64,000 nt of DNA from Anticarsia gemmatalis (GCF_050436995.1 NC_134758.1:310001-374000); one strand, 5' to 3'. Shown: positions 44,740 through 56,341, counted from the stretch's first letter. Program-made: numbers and translations. The notes: generated from the letters alone by a model not told the origin.

Positions 44740-45410
44740 GTAGAGCAAACATAAGTCCAATTTGTATGGAAAGACGTTTTTTTTTCATAATTCACCATAT
44801 TTTCCTATGGGAATGTTGTTCAGTTTCATGGGCTGAACACCCTTATCCACCCTATATCCCCTCCCCCGTTATGTCTCATATAGTAGGTACCTATTTACAC
44901 ATATTTATTTTATTTTCTACTGTAATAATAATAATTCATTAACTGCAAATGTAACCTTGTAATCTTATACATTTATATGGGATTACAAAGTTATTGTTGC
45001 AGTTGGTGTATTTAGAAAACTGGACCGAAATTAGAAAATATTACATTTTTCCCATGATTAAGACACTAAACCCTATTTGTATTCTAAATTTTAAGCCTCT
45101 AAGTCTGCTAGAAGTACCTTAGACTTTTGATGATCGGTGAGTCAGTGAGTCAGTGAATCAGTGAGTGACAAAATTCAAAATTTTAACAAGTTGTCATTCT
45201 TAAACTACTGGTTCAAATTGACTGAAATTTTAAATATACCGTGTTTATACAATGACTAAGTAGTTGCTGAAAATCCAGGCTTCTTGTTTTATCCATAACG
45301 AAATTATAGGGGTGTCAAAAATAGCCCGAATTGCTTCGAGAAAAGGATGTTACGGCCGTGCCGCTTTTTTTTTGCTCGACTTGCGGGGGCACTTCCGTGC
45401 CCCCAGATTG
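44740..45410 (+). repeat. Dispersed repeat ending in a GC hairpin (possible)
   Basis: The strings GATGATCGGTGAGTCAGTGA, ACCGTGTTTATACA and GCGGGGGCACTTCCGTGCCC are ones I recall as recurring in moth genomes. The unit has no second copy in the window. It ends with a hairpin, GGGGGCAC-TTCC-GTGCCCCC (45385-45404). The open frame at 45264-45452 crosses it. Confidence 0.4.
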
Positions 45411-46030
45411 AAGAGTAACTCATGCATTTTTTTCATTGCTTATCCAAAATAATATCTAAGATCTAGTAGCAATCTGTAAAACGGCATCTGCTCATAAAAT
45501 CTCATATTCCAGTACTTGAACAATAAATAAAGCGGGCCACTCCCGCCGCGTCTATTGTGTCGTTGTAAGACGTTTAACGTGTCACATCGCAAGCGGATTG
45601 TGCGGCGGATAACTAAGGCTTTTGTCGTATGAATGGACGTTTAATTTGACGCAAAAAATACGTTTACGTTGAGGTTTTGTGCGTTTCCATTATACAGTGA
45701 TTTGTTGCTGAAAGTATGTTTTCGTATTGTGTATTGCGGAAATGTGAATACGTGATAAATATTTAATTAAAATTGGACGTAAAGGTTTTCACGTATGTAC
45801 GCATAAGACGTACATATAAAAATATGTCATACAGTTACGTAGTGTAAAACGAAATATAGAAGTAGACAAAATCTACTTATCATTAGATACTAAAAACTGC
45901 AAAAAACAACGTTGTTTGCCAACGACTACTATTATTCTAAGACGTATAAGACTTTAAAATTAATGTTAAAATTAACAACCAACCAACAGCCGTCACTCAA
46001 AATCAATAAGAAACATTCTCAGCAAGCACA
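45411..46030. other. Unassigned DNA
   Basis: No feature is recognised; a CG-richer patch is present at 45540-45610. Confidence 0.4.
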
Positions 46031-46144
46031 ATGTACCTCATAATTCTGTTCATCACCGCGGCATTGACGCGCGACAATGCGACTGCGACAAAAGAAACGC
46101 GCCACAGTAGCGACGCGAAGACGCACGTGAATGGCGCGCGTTAA
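46031..46144 (+). CDS. Possible 37-residue secreted peptide ORF
   Basis: ATG 46031 (context GCACAATG) opens 37 codons: a hydrophobic start, MYLIILFITAALT, followed by a polar, Thr/Lys/His-rich tail. The layout looks like a short signal peptide and a small mature part. It lies in a CpG-rich island, unlike its surroundings. There is no homologue I recognise and no splice evidence. It could be a chance frame or a first exon. Confidence 0.15.
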   Translation: MYLIILFITAALTRDNATATKETRHSSDAKTHVNGAR

Positions 46145-46449
46145 TGCGACAATTGTTTGCCGATACAACGTCATAATGTTGTGACGGGCTTTTGTGACGA
46201 CTGACGACTAGGGCTGCCGCGAGAGAGGAAGATATTATAATGATATTGGCATATTTTTGTAAGAACCAGCAAGAAGCTAAGTCGCTTTTCCTTCTTTTTA
46301 AAACGTACCTACCTACCGATGACTAAAATATTAGGTAATAGTTGTTAAGTTGTCGATAAGATGATCACCTATGACCTATTATCGCGTGCGTGAATCATGC
46401 TTTCGACTCAAAAAATACGCAATAACTAAAGAATGAATATTGCAAAATG
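46145..46449. other. Unassigned DNA
   Basis: No feature is recognised. Confidence 0.4.
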
Positions 46450-46660
46450 TTACGTCGTTGGCGTAATTGATAAGATGAGCAATTCCCACAGGCAAAACAA
46501 ATAATTTTATACCTGAAGTATAAGTTCCCGGGTTGGACAAAGTACTACAGGTCTTTTTTAATTTATATTAGAACATTTGTCAGTCGGGTTTGGCTGAACT
46601 TTGTTTTCGCTTTTTGAATAATTTCAGTTTCCACGACATACCACAAATTTTAAGTCTCAA
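46450..46660 (+). repeat. tRNA-derived SINE, family S1 (diverged)
   Basis: GTCGTTGGCGTAATTGATAAG (weak A box) and GTTCCCGGGTTGGACAAAG precede TTGGCTGAACTTTGTTTTCG and CAGTTTCCACGACATACCAC, which align with the GGTTGAACTTTGTGCCCG and AGTCCCCGTGACACAAGCG blocks of the copy at 35596-35785. Confidence 0.55.
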
Positions 46661-47444
46661 AAACCACATTTAAAATGGACCCAAACTACCCTTTAACTAC
46701 ACACTAACTGTTAACAGAAGCGATCAAACACTACCGTATCTGAACCGTTTAAACTTGAAACATTTATCTGAAGAGGATTAAGACGAATCGACGTCTGAGA
46801 CAATAAAGTACAGAGGAAATTGTGCGGAACGTTATCTCAGCTGTTTACCGATCAAGGAGGTTCTAACTTGTTAGACGGGTAATGGACGGTAATGTTACAC
46901 TATTTGTTACAAAATAGAGCAGTTAGGTCTTTGTTTTAAATAGTCGTTTATAAAGTAGTGCTGAAGTCATATCTAATTATATTTTGATAATAATGGTTTG
47001 ATATGGACTCAAGAACCCTTGCCCAGTATTGGGACAGTAATAGATTTAAAAAAATAATTGTTTATATGAAGTGCAGTTTGCAAATGAGATAGTGTTTTTG
47101 TGTCATAATAAGATTTTTTATCTTTATTCAATTGAGGCTAGCAAACTATCAACTTTTTTATTATTTATTATTTTTTGCTGGGGTTTTGCAACCGTTGATT
47201 CATATATTTTGACCCGAAATCTATACAAGAAAACAGGTAATTTATTTATATTATGATTTTTAGAAATTGCTTTTTACTCTAGTCAGGTCGCAAGAATACG
47301 AATAAGAAATTACCTACGCACCGGTCAATATCAAATGAATACACTTTCTAACACGTGACAACCCTGTTTCTTAACTACAGTATACATTATAGAATTTGTG
47401 CATTTAATTGAGTGTGAACCTCTAAAAGGAACAATTCGTGTCAA
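46661..47444. other. Unassigned DNA
   Basis: No feature is recognised. Confidence 0.4.
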
Positions 47445-47699
47445 ATGTCGCACAATGACGTCACAACGCAGATGACAGCTTTTATTGTCAACGAATTACA
47501 GAATTTTACGACGCGATGTGTCGGAAAATATTACGACCCTTTGTGCCCTAATGGGTGGGTAGACCTTGTGGTTATTCGACACCCACCCTTCAAACGAGAC
47601 CGGGAAGTCGTCGTAAAAGGAATTTTACGTTTATGTAAAAATTACTTGAGAAATCGTGGTGTAACTTTTATTATTCAATTTGATAGATACAAAGTTTAG
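47445..47699 (+). CDS. Unrecognised 84-codon ORF
   Basis: Opens at ATG 47445 and ends at a TAG. The peptide has a short Cys-containing middle (CVGKYYDPLCPNGWVDLVV) and a basic C-terminus. I recognise no family, signal or membrane segment. A TGACGTCA lies just inside the start in a context (ACAATGACGTCACA) also seen in transposon T1 at 56193-56204, so the region may be mobile DNA. Most likely not a gene. Confidence 0.15.
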   Translation: MSHNDVTTQMTAFIVNELQNFTTRCVGKYYDPLCPNGWVDLVVIRHPPFKRDREVVVKGILRLCKNYLRNRGVTFIIQFDRYKV

Positions 47700-48074
47700 T
47701 ATTTGTAGTACAACTTGTAACGTAAAAGGAGACTGGTAAAAACTTCAAACATAAATGCCATTTTTTTTTCTTTAATTAATCAATTTAACAGAGAAATCTA
47801 TTGCCATTTACCGAATACATAACGCACGACTAGTCCAGATATTAAGAAGGTAAAATTCTCATACCATATTTTTAAACCCCTGACCGTCATAGCAGTAACT
47901 TTTCTTCCACCCATTCAGCCCTTTTACAAGCTTCACCAAAAATAAATAAACCTTCATAAAACAATCAGTCAAAATAAAATACGACAGTAAAAGAAAACTC
48001 AACCCTTTTCAGTTTTGTTTTTACGACAAACCCCATTTAATTGTTATTTCTTTATTATTTCCTGATATAAAATG
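47700..48074. other. Unassigned DNA
   Basis: No feature is recognised. Confidence 0.4.
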
Positions 48075-48108
48075 ACTAGCTTTTATCCGCGATTTCGTCC
48101 GCATGGTT

Positions 48109-48224
48109 GCCGGTCTCTAAGACAAATTTAGCGGTAGTTTATCTATTCAAACTGTCATTTTTATATTTTCATTTAAACGCTATTGAATAGATAAACTACC
48201 GCTAAATGTTCCTCAGAAACCGGG
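48109..48224. mobile_element. MITE family M1, copy 4 (nested)
   Basis: Left end GCCGGTCTCTAAGACAAATT (diverged), right end CCTCAGAAACCGGG, inner arms TTTAGCGGTAGTTTATCT and its complement. It is inserted in the RTE-type repeat. Confidence 0.75.
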
Positions 48225-48269
48225 ATTTAGTGACTTAGGATCTGGCCTAAGTCACTAAATCCCGGTTTC
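48216..48269. repeat. Perfect 24-bp-arm palindrome at the MITE edge
   Basis: Arms 48216-48239 and 48246-48269 are exact complements with a 6-nt loop (ATCTGG). The left arm is the MITE's right end (GAAACCGGG) plus 15 bp of flank. Confidence 0.95.
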
Positions 48270-48512
48270 GAGAATCTCCATAGAAACATTCATCCCCTCT
48301 TTTAATTATTTCTCCACCTTTTTCACGATAAATGATAGTCGGTCTATGTTTTTCCATAGGGTCAACTCTATCTCTGTACCAATTTTTATCAAAGTGGGAT
48401 CAGTGGTTTAGTCTTGGAAACGTAACAGACGCACAGAGAGGCAGAAAGACAGACAGACACAAAGACAGACAGACAGAAAGACGAACAAAGTTACTTTCAC
48501 ATTTATAATTTT

Positions 48513-50856
48513 GCCCTAAACCGTCGTCCTGCAAATCACATTAAAACATAATGAGTTTAAAATGTGTTGGGCTTGACATAAGTTAATTTGTAGGGTTAAG
48601 TGAGGGTCACTTTAATTCTTTAATGTCTCGTAATGTGGAGGAAAAAGTTTAAATTACGATGGCTTAATTCATTTTAGACGTTCTTGCAAATCTGACAGAA
48701 AAGCTGGGTTTAATTTAAATTTTCCGCTGACAGTTTAAGTTTGACTTCATATTTCTATTTATTCTTTCATTAACGTATATGGCTGTAAGTCTAGATTATA
48801 TTAAGTTCTTTGAGACGTCCAAAAGCTTGGGTTGGACAACTGCTTTTTAGTAATATTATATTACTTTCAATTGGACCTGCGAATTCGCTTAAATCTCTGT
48901 AGTTCGAAACTTTTTGCCAATTTTGTATTTAAACATAATAAGATGTAACTAGGTACTACACTTAATTGAGTGACATTTCAGTTTCTACCGAATCCAACAG
49001 GTTACTTTAGGAGTTACTTACTATAGTTTAACTCACTGAAACTCATTGCTACCGTTAAGTATACTACTAGAGCTAAAACTAGCTGCCCCGTTCGAAATAA
49101 TGGCTAAGTAAAGGTACCTAAAGATGAATACACAATGGAACTAAAATCTAGAAATATTGAAGCGAATGCTTTAAAATGTTTAGAGAATAAATGTTTTTTC
49201 AGAAATAAACGTTGTTTTATACCTTTCACAAACTTGAATACGGGAAGACATCGTATAAAATGGAGTAAGTATAATATTATGTTTCATGCTTGACATAATG
49301 TTTAGTATTTATGTGTATATTTATGTGTATTAAATTTGTTTATGCCTTCAAAATATTTAGCAACAACTGCATAGTCTGTAAAAACGATTATCGTTTTTAA
49401 TTGTTTAAACATACAAGTTTTGTTGACTTCATTACGACTTCAGCATTCCTCACTGGTGATTATTTGCTGCAAATTCAGCAATCTATGCAGATATAATATT
49501 GTACGATAATTAAATTACAAACACGTGTCTTGCCTAAGATTGCTTGCTGTTTCGGCGCAAGTTACACTAACTAGGGCCTCAAGCACGCTTTAAAATATCA
49601 TTAGATAAGGATACTAATCCCTAATATTAATCTCTCCCTCTTTCCGTGAGGTTCCCTTGCCTACCATTGGGACAGCAATGCTGGGCAAGGGCCTTCTCTT
49701 CCCCTTGAGTCCACCACGCTAGACAAGAGTGCAGATTGGGGACTTTGCATGCCCTCAAGAAATGTATTGGAATTCAATTTATTATAGTAAGAATATGTAT
49801 TAGATAAAATGTTGTTCCAGTCTGCATCAAGGCTTACAGTGCGAATAGCTTCTGGCACACATTGTCACGCAGTTCAGCGAGCTTATTGTGGGATGTTGAG
49901 TTGCGCTCGTAAATCGCGCTATCCGGAATATTCTGGTACGTTCGTTGTTTAGTGCCGTACTGCGAGTGGCGAGCTAGTTGTTTTGTGTATCGCTAGTGAT
50001 GTATGGATGGAACAAATGAGAGTGCCTCGGAAACTATTGCTGTTTTGTTATTGTGTTACATTGTTGGTAATGAGAAGTTTTAAATAGATATTTGTTGGCT
50101 TGCCAGCTGACCATGCGAGTACATAGATTCATTACCTGTTGCAGGCGCCTGGGGTTAAATTTGAAATAAAAGTAGCCCAAGTTTCACCCTTGACTATTAC
50201 CATAACGCAGTTAATCCATCTTATATCTTACTTTGTTGCGTCGATAACATTGCAACTCGAAAGTTTAAAGTGAATTATCTTTTGCATTGCTAAAACTAAA
50301 TTCAACGGTTATCAATACATAGGATGTCGTTTTATTATATACCAGTATTGTTTCTGTATCGATGCCTAGTGAAAATTGTTTTGAGTCTTGAAGCGGTGGT
50401 TATGTAACGTTTATAAATGGTTGCCTCTTTTGTCTCCCGGTTGAACAATCTTAAAGTTAAGTAAGTTCTTTAAATACAACAGTTTTATTGACTTTTGACA
50501 GTTATTCATACCTCACATGTTAACAAACTTCCCTATAGTAAACACCGAACAAGTAAACCCTTGTTATGATTTACAACCGAGCAGAGAATATAAAATTTAT
50601 CACCTACACATTAAGTTAGTTGTATGGGTGGTTGGAACAACCGCGCGGCGCACGCACCGTGTGTCGTGCAGGATGCGGTCTGTGTTAACAACTATAGTGT
50701 GACACACGGATGTCGCGGTTGGACAACATTGTTTACAGCATGTTGGATGGCTATATGACATTGATATTTTTTTGTAGATAATTTTAGTATTCAATCCCAA
50801 AAAAGATAGAATACCTAGCTTTTAAATTACAGTGAAGTAGAAGAGTCTTCGTCATA
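48513..50856. other. Unassigned DNA
   Basis: A minus-strand open frame at 49661-49858 has no recognised domain. A decayed CTGACCATGCG... stretch near 50105 may be an old Helitron remnant. Nothing else is recognised. Confidence 0.4.
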
Positions 50857-51130
50857 TCTATACTAATATAATAAAGCTGAAGAGTTTGTTTGTTTGTTTG
50901 ATTGTTTGTTTGTTTGTTTGTTTGAACGCGCTAATCTCAGGAACTACTGGTCCGATTTGAAAAAATCTTTCAGTGTTAGATAGCCCATTTATCGAGGAAG
51001 GCTATAGGCTATATAACATCACGCTACGGTCATTAGGAGCGGAGTACCAGTGAAAAATGGTATAAAAACGGGGAAAATTTTGACTCATTCTCTCTTATGT
51101 GACGCAAGCGAAGTTGCGCGGGTCAGCTAG
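50857..51130 (+). mobile_element. Non-autonomous Helitron (Lep1-like), copy 1
   Basis: 274 bp, starting TCTATACTAATATAATAAAG and ending GGGTCAGCTAG, between A and T. A hairpin CGCAA-GCGAAG-TTGCG at 51103-51118 lies about 8 bp before CTAG, the expected Helitron 3' structure. A GTTT repeat at 50885-50923 is part of the element. It has no coding capacity and depends on a Rep/helicase elsewhere. Confidence 0.85.
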
Positions 51131-51230
51131 TAGAATATAAAGACTGTGATACTAACTAAGCATATGTTCGAATCTCAATCGAATCAGCACTTTTGTAGCC
51201 CCACTTGAGTTTTAGGAGCCGTCTTTTTTC
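51131..51230 (+). repeat. Possible SINE remnant
   Basis: A B-box-like ATGTTCGAATCTCAATCG near 51164, with a tRNA-like stretch before it. Too decayed to classify. Confidence 0.25.
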
Positions 51231-51270
51231 AAAATGTTTTTTATCAATAGTTTCATGCGTAAAGAAATAT

Positions 51271-51737
51271 TTTTTTTTTTTTTTTTGTTAGCCTGTACTG
51301 TCCCACTGCTGGGCAAAGGCCTCCCCCATTTTCTTCCAGTCCCCTCTATCTCCTGCTATTCGTGTCCAATTAATATTAAAGGCATCTAGATCGTCACGCC
51401 AGCGCTTCTTGGGTCTGCCCCGACGGCGACGTCCCTCTGTAGGCACCCATTGCGTGCTGATCCGTGCCCATCTATCTGGGTGCATGCGGCTGACGTGACC
51501 CGCCCACTCCCATTTAAGCTTTGCTGTTTTTGTGCCCACATCAGTAATGCCAGTCCGTGAACGTATGTCCGAGTTTCGGATTTTATCTATTAATTTTATT
51601 CCAAGAACACTGCGTTCTATGGCTCTTTGGCAAACCTTGAGTTTGGACTTTTGAGACTCAGTCAGTGACCATGTTTGAGCTCCGTAAGTTAGGACGGGCA
51701 GAATACACATGTCGATGAGTTTACGCTTGAGAGACAT
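51271..51737 (-). mobile_element. 5'-truncated RTE-type LINE
   Basis: Minus-strand insertion: the last about 150 codons of an RTE-type ORF, then a stop and, one base later, an A run of about 18 (T run at 51270-51286). It has no 3' UTR. AAATATT occurs at both sides (51265-51271, 51741-51747) and may be a short target-site duplication, though it is low-complexity. Confidence 0.8.
51288..51737 (-). pseudogene. RTE-type reverse transcriptase, C-terminal end
   Basis: About 149 residues: SLKRKLIDMCILPVLTYGAQ with TWSLT, then CQRAIERSVLGI, DIRSRTGITDV, WAGHVSRMHPDRWARIST, GRRRRGRPKKRWRDDLDAF and a tail ending WDSTG. These are the signature blocks after the RT core in RTE/BovB-like LINE proteins of insects (RRRGRPxxRWxDD is diagnostic). 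The frame is open over the whole fragment, but the endonuclease and RT catalytic parts are missing, so it is a dead 5' truncation, probably young. Confidence 0.9.
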
Positions 51738-51747
51738 TACAAATATT

Positions 51748-52252
51748 AAATTAATTATTTTCTATGACTTTGTTCATATTATTATTCTTTAAATATTGAT
51801 ACCTATATATTTGTGAACCTTTTTCTAAGGTGTATGGCGTGTGTGCTGTGCGGTGAAAATAAACATATTTTCTTTCTTCTTCTTTCTTTTCTATTTAGCT
51901 TAAACCGAAAGACTCATCTAAGAGAATCAAGAATCAATATATTACCAAGATCGTAGTATTTAACAGATGATCCTCTAAAATACTCAACAAACCGCTTGAC
52001 AATCCCCACATCCATGTTCCCCAACATAATTACCTCCAGTTTTCTACTATTTACTACAGTTCGTCCATAATAATGATGTAGTATTTTGTACAAACATACA
52101 AACACGGGAGTGATCGACTCGGGCGCAGGATGTCGTAAACGCTGGCCTTACAGACCACCGACATCGTACGGGACTTCGTTAACGAGATTGAAAATTAACA
52201 CGTTCATGAGTTAGATTGAGTTACTGTGGTTAGGATATAAATGTGAGATTAT
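51748..52252. other. Unassigned DNA
   Basis: GTGAAAATAAACATATTTTC followed by CTTTCTTCTTCTTTC at about 51853-51895 looks like a polyadenylation signal and tail-like stretch. No gene is recognised next to it. Confidence 0.35.
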
Positions 52253-52368
52253 CCCCCGGTTTCTGAGTACATTTAACGGTAGTTTATCTATTCAATAGCG
52301 TTTTTTTGTATGATTTTTGACACTATTGAATAAATAAACTACCGCTAAATTTACCTCAGAAAACGGGG
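52253..52368. mobile_element. MITE family M1, copy 5
   Basis: Ends CCCCCGGTTTCTGAG and CTCAGAAAACGGGG, with inner arms TAGTTTATCTATTCAATAG and the near-complement CTATTGAATAAATAAACTA. Non-coding. Confidence 0.75.
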
Positions 52369-54605
52369 AGTATAACTGTAATATAAACAACTTTCTACAG
52401 TCAAGATATTAGGAAAAAAAAATTATTTCATGAAGAGTTTAGACTACTTTTAGGTATTGATATGAAATGGGTAACAATAGAACCTTTTACAAGCAACGTG
52501 TGTGAATAAATTTAATAAAGTTGTTGTTAAACTTAGCGTACAATTTCCTATCTAGACGTATAAAAAATAATTTCCTTCTTAAGTTACATATTTGGGTACT
52601 AAAAATACATAATGTTAAAAAGTTTTCTAAGGTATCTTTTTCTTTCTTTTATTCTGTAGCGATTTTTATCCTATCAAAAACAGCAGTAGTGGTATATTTG
52701 TCAAATCCAATATTTTTAACTTAAATGCAGTCTTATTACAATAATTAACGTAACAAACACACAACTAACTCTTTTATTTTATTTTCAGATAAAAGCAACA
52801 TACATCATCTAGGTAAGTTTCAAACATCATAACACTACATCAATTAATCATTGAAAAATGGACTCTATTCCTTCGCAATACGAGTGCAAATTATTGTCAA
52901 AATTGTATAAATAATTTGAAATAATTATAGTCTTTATTGCGTTGTGATAAGGGCGTTGTTAATGAGTACAATGGCGCGGTTAATTGCGAGGCCACACGCG
53001 ATATCTGCAAGCTTGTTAAGTACTGAGGTGACAACCAAGTGGGCGACTACAACCGCTAACGATCATAGATTATTTATGCAAATAGTTGTGTAGAAGAGAC
53101 AAGTTCTTGTTTCAGGTAACTAGTAAAATACAGAACGGGGAAAATACTCTACTCGAGTCATGCTACAGGAGTAAAATAATTCGATGTATCTATGCGATAG
53201 TAAGCAAATGACTCGGTTTGCCTGATTCAGTTTCCCAGCTTAGTTACAAAACTGATTCAAATTGATTAATTAGGTTTTTCACACAAATGTTTCTATGTTA
53301 ATTGCGGATAGCATTTCTATATATAGTTATTAGTATCATTCCACTTACGATTCGGTGTATTTACTCCTTATTTAATAACCTCAATTTCTCTTATCATATG
53401 AATCTTCACCTTGGAAAGAGTTTTATAATCGGTACTTTTTACAGAAAGCAATAAAAGACAAGATAATTGTCCCATAAGTATTCCAATGGTTGACACAACA
53501 GACTGTATATAAAAGAGATCGCAAATTCAAATAGATTTCACTAGAAACTCAACGCTATAACTAGATAAGTTAATATTTCAAGTACTCCATATCTTAATCA
53601 TTTTATGATTGTCCTCAAAGACAGGTTTAATATCACGTCTAGGTTGAACAGCTCATAATCTTCGCGTATTGTGTGACAATAGTCTTGTCTGGTACAGGGT
53701 GCGCGGGCGCCGGCGTGGGCGCTCCCGCCGGTAAATAAACCAGCGGCGTCTGACGTGTAATAATGTGCGGGATATTGCGTACAATAACTGGGAATTTATA
53801 GAATGAATGGATAGAATAGATAACTAACAAGGTGAATTGTATACGCGAAAAAATTATGTCTCTTATGTTGTCATACCTATCACGCCGGTTCTATTTATAG
53901 TTGTATGTATAATTGAGGAGGTCTTATGTAAGTTTAGTAAATTATAAATTAACTTATTGTACTATTTCATTGCTAGGTACGGTTCTTGTCGCGGAATAAA
54001 GTCAGGTTTTGAGTTACTATGAGGTTAATTTGTATGTGTTTGCATTCCATTCATTGTTTTCTTCAATATTTCTAAGCTTAACTTTACATTTATTTAACAT
54101 CTTTTTAATCAGTTGTATGAATGTTAGCCTCGTTTGTCGCTATATCTGCAGTTATAGTTGCGAAAGGAATTTTTATTCCCACGTCCAGTAAAAAGACAAG
54201 CCTTTGCTTTACTGAAATGCGTGTAATTCAACGGTGTTACCTAAACATAAGCATTCTTTGTAATAATAATCAATTCTGTCTGCAATTACTACTTATCTTT
54301 TCTTTATAAACAAATACCTTAAAAACCCAGCATACAGTATTCTCAAGTCAATCAAATCCCAGCTTCCACAAACGCATAACGATTATAAAACAAATGGCCA
54401 GTACATTACAATGCGTCTCAGTCGCGATGCGACTGATTAATCGCAGTTATCTGCGCATCGACACGCGTGCTGCATGCGATATCATACACTTACTACTTGT
54501 GTATGCAATACCATGACAAACACGGCTCCTGAAATAATATCATCTTTAGTGAAGTGATGGCTTTATTTCTTTTAATATAAACATTTTAGTTTATCAAAAG
54601 TCGAT
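52369..54605. other. Unassigned DNA
   Basis: A CG-rich patch at 53696-53735 (GTGCGCGGGCGCCGGCG) is notable. Short open frames show no domain. Confidence 0.4.
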
Positions 54606-54862
54606 AACGCCCATAGCCAGTTGCGCTAACCTTTCGGTAAACGATCTGTGGGTTAAGCAACCGTTGGCGCGGTCATTCCATAGATGGGTGACCGCATAGT
54701 GGTATTTGAGCTGGGCGTCTTCGTGCTTCGGAGGGCACGTAAAAAGTCGGTCCCGGCTGTTGTCTACTAAGATAACAGCCGTTAAGCCATGTCAAAGGCC
54801 GTTCGGGCGGCTTGAACAACTTTGACACTAGGTTGACCACTAACCATACGACAAACAAACAA
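54606..54862 (-). repeat. Dispersed repeat R1, copy 2 of 2
   Basis: Reverse-orientation counterpart of 893-1157 with high identity throughout, including CAAATACCACTATGCGGTCA and GTCAAAGTTGTTCAAGCCGC on the minus strand. Confidence 0.75.
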
Positions 54863-54931
54863 AAGTCGATTAGTTTAACTAGGTACTTAGCACAGTATTA
54901 AAAGAAAATGCAGGTATTTATACTAGTTTAA

Positions 54932-55123
54932 TCGTGGTGCAGTGATAAGGGTAGTTGCCACGCCGCACCTAGGTCGTAGGTTTGATTCTAAAAGAAACAA
55001 ATATCTGTGTTATCCATGATTCGTTATTTCAGGTCTGGTTATTTTGTGTTTGTATGTTTGTAAAATAAATTAAATTAAATTGTGTGACATAATTTTAGTT
55101 CTAAGTGTGGGAGTTTTCTTTTA
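54932..55123 (+). repeat. tRNA-derived SINE, family S1
   Basis: TCGTGGTGCAGTGATAAGG (A box), GTAGGTTTGATTC (weak B box), GTCTGGTTATTTTGTGTTTG and GTGTGACATAATTTTAGTTC, the same order of blocks as at 35596-35785. Confidence 0.6.
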
Positions 55124-55294
55124 ATTCTGTCAGATTGTCTTGTCACTTGAAAATGTAATTGCTTGGCATTTAAAACTTAAAACAGCCTACATAAGCTTTA
55201 CCTTATTTATGTTAACCAATTCTGACTAAAATTACTTTATCCTTATACAAAACAAGATTTCTAGGAATTAAGTCAGTCATTTAATTTATACCTT
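55124..55294. other. Unassigned DNA
   Basis: No feature is recognised. Confidence 0.35.
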
Positions 55295-55650
55295 TGCTAA
55301 CTATTGCCCGCAGCCCCGTCCGCGTGGACTATTTAGTCATATTGACTTATGTTGCATCACGGACAAAACCACAGGCAAAATTTAGTATTTCCATAATACT
55401 CGTAACCAGTGATCCTGTATGACAAGGTGTATGTATGTGAATGAAGCAAGGCAAGTTTGTAACGATCAAAGCAAGTTGCATTCTTTGGTATCTGCCTATC
55501 TCAGTGGGAGAAAGGCGTGATTATACGTATTGTATGCATGTATCTTTAAGCTATAATACTGCCAAATCCCATCAAAATCTATCCACTAGTTTTCGCGTAA
55601 TTGAGTAACAAACAAACATTCAGACGTTTATAATATGATTCGATTATAGA
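55295..55650 (+). repeat. RTE-type tail repeat with a nested fragment
   Basis: Opens with CCCGCAGCCCCGTCCGCGTG and closes with CATCAAAATCTATCCACTAG and GTAATTGAGTAACAAACAAA. A second RTE fragment (55425-55545) interrupts it. Confidence 0.6.
55425..55545 (+). repeat. RTE-type repeat fragment (nested)
   Basis: TATGTGAATGAAGCAAGGCA, TTTGTAACGATCAAAGCAAG, TTTGGTATCTGCCTATCTC and AAGGCGTGATTATACGTAT match the blocks at 18060-18155 in the same order. Confidence 0.65.
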
Positions 55651-55854
55651 TTGACTCGTGACCGTTCACTGGTATTTAAACAAAGTGTCAGTGCAGTTTA
55701 AATGTCATAACATTTATAACACGAGACTTCACGAGAGTTATAAATTATCATAATAGTTCCACTATCTAAGTATCTACTACACTTGTTACTGCGAACTGTG
55801 AATTGGTAATTATTCGCAGAATATAAGGCTTAGAACACAGCCGATTAAAACATT

Positions 55855-56341
55855 GGAGAATGTTACTAGGTATGCCAAATCGCTTGAAATTTTGACTCAG
55901 TAAAGCCTGTACATGTACATGAAAACTAGTTTTTGTTTTAGTCAAAAATACCAAGTAGTTTTGATTTTACAAGCATTCAAAGTTTCAAAAAATATCGAGT
56001 CCCGCTAACAGCGTGACGTCATAGTACACCATGCCGCGCGGGCCGCGTCCCGCTTAATATCAAGTCTCCAGCCGTAGATGTAATAGCTTATGCAGTATTT
56101 TGTTGTGTTTTCGTCTGCTTATTACATTTAAAGTGTAATAATAGTAAATATTATTAAAAAAGACTATGTGAGCCAGACTTAGCGTAATGTACAATGACGT
56201 CACACCGACTCGGGCGGTTACAACTTGTTTTACTTATAAATCGGAAACTAATTGACGTATCAAAGTAATTCTTTCACTAGTATTTTTTATTTTTAACAGA
56301 GAATATAGAGAGCTAATAATCCAAATTTGTTAACATTCTCC
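55855..56341 (-). mobile_element. TIR DNA transposon family T1, short copy
   Basis: 487 bp with the same GGAGAATGTTAC / GTAACATTCTCC ends (right end with TTAAC) and co-linear similarity to both halves of the long copy at 21438-22786, in opposite orientation. It lacks the about 800-bp middle. Two TGACGTCA palindromes (56014-56021, 56195-56202) are kept. Non-autonomous. Confidence 0.8.

Larger units (their letters stand above)
48075..48512 (+). repeat. RTE-type tail repeat split by a MITE
   Basis: Starts CTAGCTTTTATCCGCGATTT, is interrupted at about 48109-48265 by MITE M1 copy 4 and a palindrome, then resumes with GAGAATCTCCATAGAAACAT and runs to ATCAAAGTGGGATCAGTGGT, an AGAC/AGAA microsatellite (48440-48483) and TTCACATTTATAATTTT. 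The nesting gives the order of events: repeat first, MITE later. Confidence 0.65.

Noticed and set aside
45385..45404. Rho-independent terminator
   Set aside because: The hairpin is not followed by a T run and the DNA is eukaryotic.
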